A stretch of DNA of 64,000 nucleotides from Chryseobacterium capnotolerans (GTDB taxonomy: Bacteria > Bacteroidota > Bacteroidia > Flavobacteriales > Weeksellaceae), in NCBI RefSeq assembly GCF_021278965.1, contig NZ_CP065589.1, positions 4,407,001 through 4,471,000 on the forward strand, in the 5' to 3' direction. The position numbers and the translations under genes were made by a program. The notes beneath the pieces are model-generated. The model worked only from the letters and a program-made list of their open reading frames with translations, was not told where the DNA came from and ran no database searches. Below are positions 1 through 9,177 of the stretch, piece after piece (within the stretch, counting starts at the first letter, position 1; each line of letters starts with the position of its first letter).

Positions 1-110
1 ACAGGAACCGGTACTGCCACCTCATCATCATTTTGGCAAGAAACTACCATACCCGCTAAAAAAAGGGATAAAAGCCCGGCTGTTATGTACTTAGTTGTTT
101 TTTTATTCAT
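1..110 (-). CDS. Lipoprotein, N-terminal part only (runs off window)
   Basis: The reading frame starts at the ATG at 110 and leaves the window at position 1. The visible 36 residues begin with a positively charged stretch, a hydrophobic segment and a lipobox ending VVSC, followed by QNDDE. This is a lipoprotein signal peptide with an acidic surface-export-like stretch after the cysteine. It lies 15 bases downstream of the BtuG-like gene in the same direction and is probably the third gene of the cobalamin-riboswitch operon. Too little is present to assign a function. Confidence 0.75.
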   Translation of the reverse strand, partial: MNKKTTKYITAGLLSLFLAGMVVSCQNDDEVAVPVP

Positions 111-125
111 GTCTATCAGTTTTGT

Positions 126-1262
126 TTAATTGTATAAAAAAGCGAAGTGGGCAGGGATATTTCCGCCTTCGGTCTTCCATTTAAAATGTCCGTTTTTATC
201 AAAGCAGTACACAAATCCCATGGATACATAGTTTCGGGCATCTGTAATATAAATGTCTTCTGTAATAGGATTTACAGCAATTCCGTAGGGTGTTTTAATG
301 AGGTCTTCATATTCCTTATCAATAATCCTGTTGGAAATCACCTGCTCTGTCTTTACATCTATAATTCCATAGGTTTTTACATAGGAGTGGGTATTGTAAT
401 TGAACTCATTTCCGTAGTAATACAGTTTATCATTCACAATAGTCATTTCGCTCACTGCAATATGAAAGTCTTTTTTAATGTTTCCTGTTGCTGCATCTAT
501 CAGATATAAATTGGAAGGAACGTTATAATAATCCCCTCTTGAGGTTACATACAGGTCTCCATAATTGTCTTTTTTAAGACGGTGAAGGTTGATAGCGACA
601 TCAATTTTTTTCTTTTCTGTAAACGTGTTCAGATCAATCACTGAAACGGTTCTGTCATAATTCGGAACCATATATCCTCCGGAATTGGCAACAAATAGTT
701 GATTCCCTACAATTTCCATTTCTTCAGGCTGATATCCTACTGTTGCTGTACGTTGAATAGTCAGCGATATTGTATCTATTTCTGCTACTTTTCCTTTGGG
801 AGCCAACGGATTGATATCCACAGGGCCGGCATAGCTGCTGGCATAAGCTTTCCCATCTTTAAAGGTCATGTATCTGCAATTCTGTAGATAAATAGACTTG
901 ATATGCTTGGCTGTTTTCGCTTCCAAGACTTCGATGGTATTAGAAACATTTACCACAATGTACATTTTGCTTCCATAGATTTTAATATCATTTCCAACGT
1001 CCCCCAACTCTTTTAAAACATTCGGGTTGATCTCGGAATAAATATTTCTGAAATAGGTTCCTTTGGTATAATCAAAGAAATCAAGGGTGCATTTATTGCT
1101 TCCCATATTTCCTTCGTTCAATACGTAGAATCCTTTTATTTTTGTTTTCTCAACGGGATTAAGCCCTTCCACTACTTCCATGGGAATAATGACATCATCG
1201 GTACGACATGAAACAAGGGCAATTAATGTCAAAAACAGAAAATAAATATTTAGTTTTCTCAT
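126..1262 (-). CDS. BtuG-like beta-propeller surface lipoprotein (YncE/DUF5074 type)
   Basis: This 378-residue protein has a lipoprotein signal (ALVSC, Cys19) followed by an acidic stretch. The rest consists of repeated beta-propeller blades of the YncE kind, for example VYVLNEGN-like openings, 'LFVANSGGY' and 'IYITDARNY'. In Bacteroides, BtuG proteins of this architecture sit on the cell surface, bind vitamin B12 very tightly and hand it to BtuB. Here the ATG overlaps the TGA of the upstream TonB receptor (ATGA), so the two are translationally coupled, and both lie behind a cobalamin riboswitch. The family call rests on fold-type motifs plus context. A generic YncE-like surface protein is the alternative. 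Confidence 0.8.
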   Translation of the reverse strand: MRKLNIYFLFLTLIALVSCRTDDVIIPMEVVEGLNPVEKTKIKGFYVLNEGNMGSNKCTLDFFDYTKGTYFRNIYSEINPNVLKELGDVGNDIKIYGSKMYIVVNVSNTIEVLEAKTAKHIKSIYLQNCRYMTFKDGKAYASSYAGPVDINPLAPKGKVAEIDTISLTIQRTATVGYQPEEMEIVGNQLFVANSGGYMVPNYDRTVSVIDLNTFTEKKKIDVAINLHRLKKDNYGDLYVTSRGDYYNVPSNLYLIDAATGNIKKDFHIAVSEMTIVNDKLYYYGNEFNYNTHSYVKTYGIIDVKTEQVISNRIIDKEYEDLIKTPYGIAVNPITEDIYITDARNYVSMGFVYCFDKNGHFKWKTEGGNIPAHFAFLYN

Positions 1263-3312
1263 AAGGTGAAATTTAAAGTGAGTCTAAAGTTTCTTCCCGG
1301 CATAGGATAATTGAGTACCACATCATAATATTGGTTGAAAACATTGTTCATTTCAAGGTTTATTTTAAAAGGATGTCCCGCAAGGTTTAGTTTTCTCTGG
1401 ACAGAAAGGTCTAGGTATACCAGGGCTGAATATAGTTATAGCGGATATTATCCTGCTGTCCGTCATATCTTTCTCCCACATAGATTGTACTGTAATTAAA
1501 ACTCCAGTCTTTATAATCTGCCATCAGGGTAAAAGATCCGCTGTGCCTTGGTGTATAAGGAATTTGCTCCCCATAATAGGTTTCTTTAAATCCTTTAGTA
1601 ATGGTTTTATCTTTAGCACTCTGGTAGGTATAAGCCAATAATGGTCTAAGTTTCACCTTTCCAAGCATTAATTCCGCTTGAACATTTACGTCTGCTCCCA
1701 TAATTTCAACCTTTCCAAGATTGAGCATCATCCAGCGGAACATATTGGTTGTTGGGATGGCCACAATCTTATCTGTCACTTTGTTATAATACCCATCTAC
1801 TTTTATATAAAGTCCTTTGAATAAAGATCTATCATATTTTTTCTGATAAGTAAAACCTACATCATACTGGTGGGTAAATTCCGGTTTAAGAAAAGTATTA
1901 CCAACACTGGTATAATACAGGTCATTAAAGGTGGGTAGTCTAAAGATATTTTTATAGAAAGCTCTTAGGGTAAGTTCAGGTATTGAAGCGGGCTGATAGC
2001 TCATGAAGAAAGCAGGTGTCCATTCTCTTCTGTCATCAGGTTTGAAATTCATTTTTACCTTTTCTGAAGTAAATGTCCCTAACAGGCTTCCTAAGAATTT
2101 AAATCTGTTCCACTGATAGGTAGTAGCCAATGCAACCAGGGTTGTATAACGGGTAGGATAAGAGAAATTATACAAATCAGCATCAAGGGTATTGTATTGG
2201 AAATCTCCGTTCAAACTGACATCCCAATTAGGAGTAATTGAATATAGATTGGAAGAGGAAACATAGACCTCGCGTTGAATATAAGTATTGATGGCAGGCA
2301 TTGCAGACTGAGACAATACAGTATCATTAAAATAAGTGTAATCATAAGCAAACTTTGCCTTCAGTTGAGTTTCAAGCTTAGGAAACAGCTTTTTTCTGAA
2401 ATTGGCCTGTACAAAATAATTCTCATCAAGCATTCTTGCCCCTCTTGCTTTAAAACGGTTCTTCACGATAGGTGCCGGAATACCACGGTTTGAAATATAC
2501 CCATAACCACGGATATTCCAGCTTCCGTTGTTCAGAGTTCCATTCACAGATGTTTCAAACCGTTTTGCTTTAATGTCGGAATCATATCTTTTGGAAATGG
2601 TATCAGAAGCAGTGGCTCCATTGGGATATTTTCTTCCATAACGAAATTTATAAAGACCATCACTCTGGAGAAACTCTGCACTGAAACTGGCTGCTATCCG
2701 TTTTGATATCTTCTGTTCTAACCGGAATGAAGGATTAAATAAATCAATGGAAGCACTTTTTGCTCTTATGGTAAGATTGGTTTTTCTGTTTCCTGTGAAT
2801 ACTGGTGTTTTAGGCTGTAAATAGATTGATCCTGATGACCCGAAGTCTTTGGCAGGTTGGAAGATCTCACTTTTCTGACCATTGTACAAAGAAATTTCTT
2901 CCAGATCATCCAAAGAATATCTTCCCAGGTCCACCTGTCCGTTTTGGGCATTTCCCAATTGAATTCCATCATAGAAAACGCCTACATGCTGGCTTCCCAT
3001 ACTTCGTATATTGACTGTTTTCATACCACCCATGCCACCATAATCTTTAATCTGAACACCGGAAAAATATCGTAAAGCATCAGCAACAGAATGACTGTTG
3101 AGCCTTTCGAGTTCTTCACCCTGTAAGACCTGTGCAGGGATGATTTCTTTAAAGTTCTTCTTGTAAATATTGACAGTCTTTATGGTTTCCCCTTTAATGC
3201 TGTCTTTTTTCCTGGTTTGGGAAGATAGAATTTGAGAGGTTAACACGAATACCGTGAAAACAATTGTATGGAATTGAAATGTAGTTAGTTTTGCTACCAT
3301 TAGCTCATTCAT
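1259..3312 (-). CDS. BtuB-like TonB-dependent cobalamin receptor, one-base frameshift near C-terminus
   Basis: This outer-membrane receptor of about 684 residues has a signal peptide after the first Met (an alternative start, MVAKL, lies at 3300). The plug domain is at about residues 55-170 ('VLQGEELERLNSHSVADALRY', 'VNIRSMGSQHVGVFYDGIQLG'), followed by a beta-barrel. The open frame stops at 1411, but the next frame continues exactly where the barrel should end (LDLSVQRKLN ... RNFRLTLNFTL) to a TGA at 1259. One base is missing in the GG/CC pair at 1414-1415. The repaired stop overlaps the ATG of the BtuG-like gene, which supports the repair. The cobalamin riboswitch upstream indicates B12 or a related corrinoid as substrate. 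The frameshift is probably a sequence error. Confidence 0.85.
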
Positions 3313-3430
3313 GGATCATGATGACGCAAATGGATATAAGAAAAGCAACGACAAAGCACAGCTGTCACTGCACAGAATCATTGTTGTCCTAAGCTTTATT
3401 CCACGAAAGCGTCAAACGTTTATTATTTCT

Positions 3431-3590
3431 GGCAGGTCTTCTGACTTACTCCATTTTTGAAATCCTTCCCATTCCTAAAAACAGTGGATGCATTTTTCAA
3501 AAACTTTGGTGCGGAGCTTACAGCAGCGGGTCTGTTCCGGATTTTCACCGGATTCCCTTTTAAGAGCTTATTATGGCTCACCAAATTCCG
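3431..3590 (-). promoter_or_regulatory. Cobalamin (B12) riboswitch
   Basis: Read on the minus strand, the segment contains the conserved blocks of the adenosylcobalamin riboswitch in order: GGT of P1, AAAAGGGAATCCGGTGAAAA, TCCGGAACAGACCCGCTGCT, a TGTAAGCTCCGC segment, the B12-box-like CATCCACTG, GGGAAGG, and the closing AGTAAGTCAGAAGACCTGCC. It lies 118 bases upstream of the TonB receptor start. The expected effect is reduced expression of the receptor operon when cellular B12 is sufficient. Confidence 0.95.
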
Positions 3591-3591
3591 G

Positions 3592-3599
3592 CAAAGATA
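3592..3599 (-). promoter_or_regulatory. Candidate -7 box (TATCTTTG) for the B12 operon
   Basis: The minus strand reads TATCTTTG, matching the Bacteroidota TAnnTTTG consensus. It would start transcription a few bases before the P1 stem of the riboswitch. I see no convincing TTG at the -33 position. Confidence 0.55.
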
Positions 3600-3663
3600 T
3601 AAAATTCCCACCAGATACGATGTCATGCAGAATAAAATGATTATCAATCAATAAACATGAAAA

Positions 3664-3686
3664 ATCCCGCTACATTGTAACGGGAT
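3664..3686 (-). terminator. Intrinsic terminator of the MbnP/MbnH operon
   Basis: ATCCCGTTAC and GTAGCGGGAT form a ten-pair stem with one wobble. On the minus strand a T run follows. It sits 45 bases beyond the stop of the MbnH-like gene and just before the B12 promoter. Confidence 0.75.
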
Positions 3687-3730
3687 GTAAATAATAATTT
3701 TTTATTGAATTCCACTGTTTTTATCAATGA

Positions 3731-4750
3731 TTATTTTTTCACAAATTCACGATCGCTCAGTGTTTTCATAAACAGGATAAGATTAGTCTTTTCTTGCTCT
3801 GTGAGAGGAATTCTGTTTTTATTATTTTTAAAGACAGGATCAAGATTATCGGCATCCAAAACACCTTTATCGAAATAATCCAGAACAGCCTTTAAAGTCG
3901 GAAATTGTCCAAAACTTCCGTAAGGAGCTGTGTATTCTACATTTCGTAAAGAAGGAACCCGAAAACTCATATAATCTTCCTGAATACCAGTAACTCTTCC
4001 ACGCCCTGCTTCATTGGTATCCGGATTTAAGGGAAATCCTATATTTCTAAAACTTTGATCGGTAAACAATTCCGTACTATGGCAACTCACACATTTCTGT
4101 TGAAAAGTCTGATATCCCAGGGCCTCGTTTTCCGTGAAAGTTTCTCCTTCTTTTCTTTTTACCTTATCATATTTACTATTGGCAGAAATCAGAGTGTACT
4201 CATATTGAGCAATACTTTTATAAATCCTTTCAGCAGTAATAGTTTCGTCTCCAAATGCTTTTCGGAACAGATCTTTATACATCATATCATCCCTTATTTT
4301 CCCTATCACCTCCAGAATAGAAGAACCCATTTCTTCATGAGTGATAATAGGAACCAGGGGTTGATTTTCCAATTGAAGAATATTGCCATCCCAATTATAA
4401 AACTTCATAAACAGCATGTTCTGAATAGCCGGCACATTTCGTAATCCTACTCTATTCTGAATTCCTATTCCCTGTGCATTATTATCGGCAAAGGCATTTT
4501 CCTGTATATGACAACTAGAGCAGGAAATACTATTATCTGTACTTAGCCTTTTCTCATTAAATAATTTTTTCCCCAACTCTATCCCATATTTTGTAGGACT
4601 GTTAGAGTTCACCGAATTATTTAGTTCCGGAAATCCAGACGGAATATTGAGTGAAATTTGTGGATTATCGTCAGAAATAGGCTCATAACGATCATTATTA
4701 CATGATATTAACAGAATAAGAATCACTAAAATATTTAATCCTTTTTTCAT
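3731..4750 (-). CDS. MbnH-like dihaem cytochrome c peroxidase-family lipoprotein
   Basis: This 339-residue protein starts at MKKGLNILV. The open frame extends ten codons further, but that would overlap the MbnP gene. The lipobox is LISC (Cys17). Two haem c motifs are visible, CSSCH at residues 77-81 and CVSCH at 220-224, in the spacing of bacterial dihaem peroxidases. A typical peroxidase sequence follows (NVPAIQNM, SFRVPSLRNVEYTAPY). MbnH proteins use their haems to oxidise a tryptophan of the partner MbnP, forming a copper site. The partner gene ends 16 bases upstream, which favours MbnH over a peroxide-detoxifying CcpA. The protein would be periplasmic or lipid-anchored. Confidence 0.85.
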   Translation of the reverse strand: MKKGLNILVILILLISCNNDRYEPISDDNPQISLNIPSGFPELNNSVNSNSPTKYGIELGKKLFNEKRLSTDNSISCSSCHIQENAFADNNAQGIGIQNRVGLRNVPAIQNMLFMKFYNWDGNILQLENQPLVPIITHEEMGSSILEVIGKIRDDMMYKDLFRKAFGDETITAERIYKSIAQYEYTLISANSKYDKVKRKEGETFTENEALGYQTFQQKCVSCHSTELFTDQSFRNIGFPLNPDTNEAGRGRVTGIQEDYMSFRVPSLRNVEYTAPYGSFGQFPTLKAVLDYFDKGVLDADNLDPVFKNNKNRIPLTEQEKTNLILFMKTLSDREFVKK

Positions 4751-4766
4751 TGCAGCAGAGTAGAGT

Positions 4767-5632
4767 CTAATTTTCAACACTGCTCACTGAAAACATTCCG
4801 GAAATATCACTTGAACCGTTACCACCGAGGTTATCAACAAATTTTACCATTTGGTTAGCAGTATGAATATTCGGAGTGGCATTGCCATCTGATCCTGTTC
4901 CCGTAACCAATACAATCGTATTAATTTTGCCCGTCAACAGCTTATCAAAATCTGCTTTAATAATAATTTTAGGAGCTTTGTTATCCACAATCGCATGTTG
5001 AGAAAGATCTAAAGTAACATCTCTATACGCATCTACTCCCTGGGTAAAATTACCTTCTGATCCTTTTATAGTACTCCCTGTGTGGATAGACATCTGTTTG
5101 TTATCCGTTCCATAGAAACCTTCGATTTTTGTAAAACGATAACCAGCTCCCCACTCCCACATCATTTGGGTATCATTGGCACCTGCGGTAGCATAAAACT
5201 TTGGAAACTTCACCTGATCCAAAACATTCAGATCTTTTTTACTCCTAGTCCGAATTTGATTTTTTTATACTCTCCGGCAGGGATATTGCTCAGTAAATAA
5301 CGAAGCGTTTCCGGTTTTGATTGGTCAATCACTGTAGCACCTTGATCCAGGTCATTAACTTTATAAGGAACTTCATTCCCATCTGCTTTTACCAGTCGAA
5401 TATTACTTATTACATATTTCAATTCTGAAAAATGGTGAACCTGTCCTTCTGCTGAGGTATTGGTTGTAGCTGTACCAGAAGTGGATCCTCCAAGAACAAT
5501 CGTTTCATTTTTAAACGTATTCTTAAATTCAAGGGTAACATTATTGGCAACAGGATTATCATCGCTGTTCTGGCAAGAAATTACACCTAATGAAAAAGCT
5601 GATAATAGTAGATATTGTTTTAAGTTTTGCAT
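4767..5632 (-). CDS. MbnP-like copper-binding lipoprotein, one-base frameshift
   Basis: The frame starts at MQNLKQYLLL with a lipobox GVISC. It continues with 'LEFKNTF' and 'HHFSELKYVISNIRLVKADG', the pattern of MbnP-family proteins, and ends as ISGMFSVSSVEN. At 5235-5240 a run of six A (minus strand) is one base short. With seven, the frame reads GVKKDLNVLDQVKFPKFYAT without a stop, giving about 288 residues. Tryptophans in 'MMWEWGAGYRF' and the neighbouring MbnH-like gene suggest the copper-binding, tryptophan-modified type. It sits between a TonB receptor and MbnH, an arrangement suited to copper acquisition or handling across the outer membrane. Confidence 0.8.
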
Positions 5633-5676
5633 TTTAAAAATTTTAGTTGTTGTTTTAATTAAAGTTTCTGTCATCT

Positions 5677-7654
5677 TTAAAAGTTGAATTTTAAAGACGT
5701 ATAAATATTACGGCCCATTCTTGGGATATTTCCCCAGTCTGCATAGGTGCTGTAATATTTGTTTAACAGGTTTTCGGCTCCTACCTGAAAAACGGTCTTA
5801 AGTTTTTTGATTTTGAAAGCATAATCCATGGAAAGATTCCATATGGTGTATGCTGGTGTCTGATCTTCACCATATTCCGGACTGTAATTGAGCTGGATAA
5901 AATCTCCATTTATAGAGGTCTGAATTCCAAAATTGCCATAGGAATAATGTAAAGAAGTCAGATAACTTAAAGGGCGGATGAAAGGCAGATTTTTTCCTTT
6001 ATCATCTCTTCCTCTTGCATACGTCAGCGTTCCTTTCCAATGTAAATCCGGAATAATGCTGTAATTGGCATTCAAAGACATGTTAAAAAGTGTGGCATGC
6101 TCCAGTGAAGTATAAGCTTTCACTCCTACCGATTGATAATTCATAGGACTTCCAAGACTTAAAATTCTTCCTATAATATAATTCTGAATATAGAAGTAAT
6201 TTACTTTGGCTTCAATATTCATTTTTTCATTTTTAAAACCTGCACTGGCATTGGTTTCATAGGAAATTTCATTTTTTAAATCAGGATTTCCAATATAATC
6301 ATAGCGATCAAAGCTGTTGTAGATATAATACCCATATCCTTCTGAAACAGAAGGCGCTCTGTGTCCGTAACCCGTTCCTAAAGAAAAATTAAAATGGTGG
6401 TTGGTAAATTGATATCCTGCATGCAGACTGGGAAGGATTCTAGTCTTTTTCGGTGATGCTCCCGGATGAAAGATCCAGTTGAATTCAGGATATTTAGACT
6501 CATTATAATTCAATCCTAATGATCCTCCGAAACTCAAACGGCTTTTATCCGATATGTCCCATTTATTATTCATCGAAAGACTGGCAAAACGTGTCGTTAC
6601 CCAAGGCCAGCTATATGCAAACATGGTTCTGTTCTCTCTATCCTGAGGATACATACGCATTTCTGCAATCGATGTATTATTGTAGGCATTAAGTTCTATG
6701 TCTGAGGTATACCGCTCTTTTGTGAGGTTCATTGAAGAGACCAGCCCATAAGTAGTACTCCATCCCGGCATATCCATGTGTACCAGATTTTCAGGACGCT
6801 TTGTATCATCCATATAATGCTCAATGGTGTTGAAATAGATTTTTGTATCCCACGATTTAATTAATCCTTCTTTAAACAATTGTTTATAAGATGCTGAGGT
6901 AATCATAGCTCGGGAAAGCCATAAATCCATTGGTAAGGCAGGAAACCCAACATTTTTCGCCATATCAAAGATTGCATCCACTTTCACTGAAGATAAGGAA
7001 CTTGTTTTGTAAGCGATTCCAATTCCGGTATTGAATTTATTATATTGAGAGTGATTCACTTCAGCATCATTTCCGTCATAATAATTACCTGCCTTCCGGA
7101 AAGAAATGCTTCCATCTACCACAAGTTTGCTCCCGGAATAAGAAATATTTCCAAGATTGAAAAACTGTTTATTATTAAATTCAAAACCAGTCTGATAGGC
7201 TCCATTCCATTTTTTTCAAGACCAAAAGGAGTGCTTTTTCTTTTCAGATCAATACTTCCTGCTATTGTTGCTCCATGCGAACTCCCTTCCTGACCTGATT
7301 TTATATCTATTCCTGAAAGAGTATTGCTTTCCATATACGAGGTAACCGGATCCATTTTATCAGTGCATGCCCCAAAGATGCGCATCCCATCAAGAGTGAT
7401 GACAGATCTTTCTGTACTCATGTTGTTGAGCAACGGTTCCCAAGCATAGGCTCCACGTTTTATAAAACTGATTTTATCAGAAGATGCCAAAAATTCATCC
7501 ACTGAAACGGCCATTTTCATTTCCGTTTCAATTTTCTTTTATTGCTTTTTACTTTTACCTCAGCGATATGAGCAATACTGTCTTTTTTTACTTTTCGGTG
7601 TTGTGCATTGATAGCAACACCCAAAAAGATCAATATAATTCCAAACTGCTTCAT
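5677..7654 (-). CDS. TonB-dependent receptor of the MbnP/MbnH operon, two one-base frameshifts
   Basis: The start is MKQFGIILIF with a signal peptide ending at INAQ. The plug follows ('SVDEFLASSDKISFIKRGAY', 'ITLDGMRIFGACTDKMDPVT'), then a barrel ending SLKFNF at 5677. Two single-base deletions interrupt it, in the A4 run at 7532-7535 and the A7 run at 7210-7216 (minus-strand letters). Restoring one A in each gives one continuous frame of about 659 residues. The plug motif GACTDKMDP is typical of copper-linked receptors annotated with MbnP systems, so copper or a copper complex is the likeliest substrate. This is inferred from context. It begins 4 bases after the upstream lipoprotein stops. 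Confidence 0.8.
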
Positions 7655-7658
7655 TATT

Positions 7659-8582
7659 TTAGAATAGGGTATCAATAAAAAGTTCACTTTTAGCTCCCGG
7701 AACCCCTGGCGTAAAGTCTGTTGAGACCTTAGTTCCTTTAATGATCTTACCATTTTGATTCAGCATGATAAAATTCAAAGTCCAGTTTCCTGTCATGGTA
7801 TAGTTGACAATACCATGATACAATCCGTCATTTCCCTGTATTAAGTCCTGATTATTGGGAGAAGAATGATTTCCCATGGATGGTTCCGGCATTCTTGGAT
7901 CTAATTTCAAAGTATATCCTTTTACCTCCGAGTATGAAAACTGTGAAGGATCAGGAAAACTTCCGGATGAAGCAGCAGGCTTATTATATTTGTAAATTCC
8001 AGCGATCAGTTTATTTTCTGCCACTTTGGGTTTTTGAGGGGCAATAAGTGCGATATAATATTGCTCACCATCATTCCCTGTAAACGAAGTCATATTAAGA
8101 TTTTTATTACTCTGTTCATTCACAATAATATCTTTATTGATCGTATACATTTCCTCTTTCACTTTGAAATTCAGATAAAGTTTCCAACTTACTGTAGAAT
8201 TGTTTTTATCAGTAAATACAGAATACCCTGAATAATATTTACCATCCGACTTATAGTCTAAAGCGTATTGATAAGGACATGAAGTTTTACTTCCATCAGC
8301 TTTTGTCATGATGGGTAAAAAAGTAATGTTCGAAGCATTGATATTTTCGTTGGTCTGAGTATTGATAATTCTTACCCTGATTTCATTATATCCCTGATAA
8401 AATGTTCCGTTTAAAGTCTCTATGCTTATTTTATACTGATCTTTATTGATAGCCGCCGCTTCTTTAAATTCATAGTGTTCCGGAACGGCTGTGTTGATTT
8501 CGCTTTCATAATCAGTTTTGTCGAGGGTGCAGGAAACAGCCATCAACAAAAGACTCATTATGAAAATCTGATATATTTTCAT
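7659..8582 (-). CDS. Lipoprotein, FixH/YtkA-like, first gene of the copper operon
   Basis: This 307-residue protein starts at MKIYQIF, with a lipobox AVSC. The open frame could start 18 codons earlier, but the signal peptide fixes this start. The body consists of two beta-rich segments. The C-terminal one ('GLYHGIVNYTMTGNWTLNFIM') resembles the FixH/YtkA immunoglobulin-like fold often placed with copper proteins. 'MPEPSMGNHSSPN' contains Met and His residues that could bind copper. It is followed after 4 bases by the TonB receptor. The exact function is unknown. A copper-delivery or receptor-associated role is inferred from position. Confidence 0.7.
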   Translation of the reverse strand: MKIYQIFIMSLLLMAVSCTLDKTDYESEINTAVPEHYEFKEAAAINKDQYKISIETLNGTFYQGYNEIRVRIINTQTNENINASNITFLPIMTKADGSKTSCPYQYALDYKSDGKYYSGYSVFTDKNNSTVSWKLYLNFKVKEEMYTINKDIIVNEQSNKNLNMTSFTGNDGEQYYIALIAPQKPKVAENKLIAGIYKYNKPAASSGSFPDPSQFSYSEVKGYTLKLDPRMPEPSMGNHSSPNNQDLIQGNDGLYHGIVNYTMTGNWTLNFIMLNQNGKIIKGTKVSTDFTPGVPGAKSELFIDTLF

Positions 8583-8620
8583 TGTTGATTTTTTAGTTGA
8601 AAGAATACAATAGAAATACT

Positions 8621-8640
8621 TTGAATGCTGAAACATTCAA
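8621..8640. promoter_or_regulatory. Palindrome upstream of the copper operon, possible operator
   Basis: TTGAATG and CATTCAA form perfect 7-base arms separated by CTGAAA, 39 bases before the start of the first lipoprotein. On the plus strand a T run follows, so a hairpin reading is also possible, but no plus-strand gene ends here. An operator for a metal-responsive repressor is the more natural guess. Confidence 0.4.
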
Positions 8641-8649
8641 TTTTTTTTT

Positions 8650-8782
8650 ACCACAAAAGGCACAAAGATTTTAGAAAATTTAATGTGTTTTAAAGTTATC
8701 CACAGAGTGTGGATAAGTCATAACCCGTTATTAAATAGGCACATTAAACGTATTCAAGGTATCTTAAATAAGCTTTTGTGGT
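8650..8782. repeat. Imperfect inverted-repeat element with paired DnaA-box-like core
   Basis: The left part (TTACCACAAAAGGCACAAAG) is mirrored on the right by CTTTTGTGGTTAA. Inner parts (TTTAATGTG and CACATTAAA) are also mirrored. The centre, 8696-8716, is TTATCCACA-GAG-TGTGGATAA, two inverted perfect matches to the DnaA-box consensus. The segment is non-coding, between two minus-strand genes. It looks like a dispersed intergenic palindromic element rather than an origin. Confidence 0.5.
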
Positions 8783-8802
8783 TAATTTTCTATAGGAGAA
8801 TA

Positions 8803-9174
8803 CTAAAAAACCGGTGGTTTGAAAATGTGATTCAGAAACAGAAAAGAATAGACCGTTTCATAGATAGAGTGGAAAGTGAAAGATGTAATTTTTCCGATGA
8901 TGGTAACCTCTGTAATCTCAGGCAGAGTATACATATCAAGAATTTTCTGCCCTGAGTTTTTTATTTTATTAAAAGGTGTAGATTCTGTCTCGTTATTGGC
9001 TTTTGCCAACTCTTTGCTCAGGTAGCATTTTCCGTTACAATGAAGATCGGGCTTACTTTTATTGACACAAAGGGTGTTAACGATATAATTATAATTTACA
9101 GCATACTCAGCCAGTGGTATCAGAGGTCTGAACACCATATAGCCTATAAAAAGTATGCTGTAAATAAATTTCAT
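8803..9174 (-). CDS. Small protein with C-x-GKCYLxKELAK motif (copy 1)
   Basis: This 123-residue protein has an N-terminal hydrophobic segment (residues 1-22), then 'LAEYAVNYNYIV', three cysteines arranged LC-x10-CNGKC, and 'YLSKELAK'. It ends IFKPPVF. It shares this layout with the protein at 11155-11517, so the two are paralogs. The stop lies 3 bases from the superoxide dismutase start on the same strand, with the SOD upstream, so the two are probably co-transcribed. No characterised family is recognised. The cysteine trio and the copper/Sco/SOD neighbourhood make a metal-binding role plausible but unproven. Confidence 0.65.
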   Translation of the reverse strand: MKFIYSILFIGYMVFRPLIPLAEYAVNYNYIVNTLCVNKSKPDLHCNGKCYLSKELAKANNETESTPFNKIKNSGQKILDMYTLPEITEVTIIGKITSFTFHSIYETVYSFLFLNHIFKPPVF

Positions 9175-9177
9175 AAA

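Noticed and set aside
3423..3654. Two overlapping ORFs of 65-74 codons upstream of the B12 receptor
   Set aside because: They lie across the cobalamin riboswitch, whose conserved RNA blocks explain the sequence. Neither has a protein-like pattern.
1259..7654. Phase-variable outer-membrane receptors
   Set aside because: The runs involved are as short as 2-4 bases, and similar indels hit rimP. Sequencing error explains the pattern better.
8696..8716. Replication origin
   Set aside because: Only two DnaA-box matches exist, with no AT-rich unwinding region bearing further boxes and no dnaA/dnaN or other origin genes nearby.
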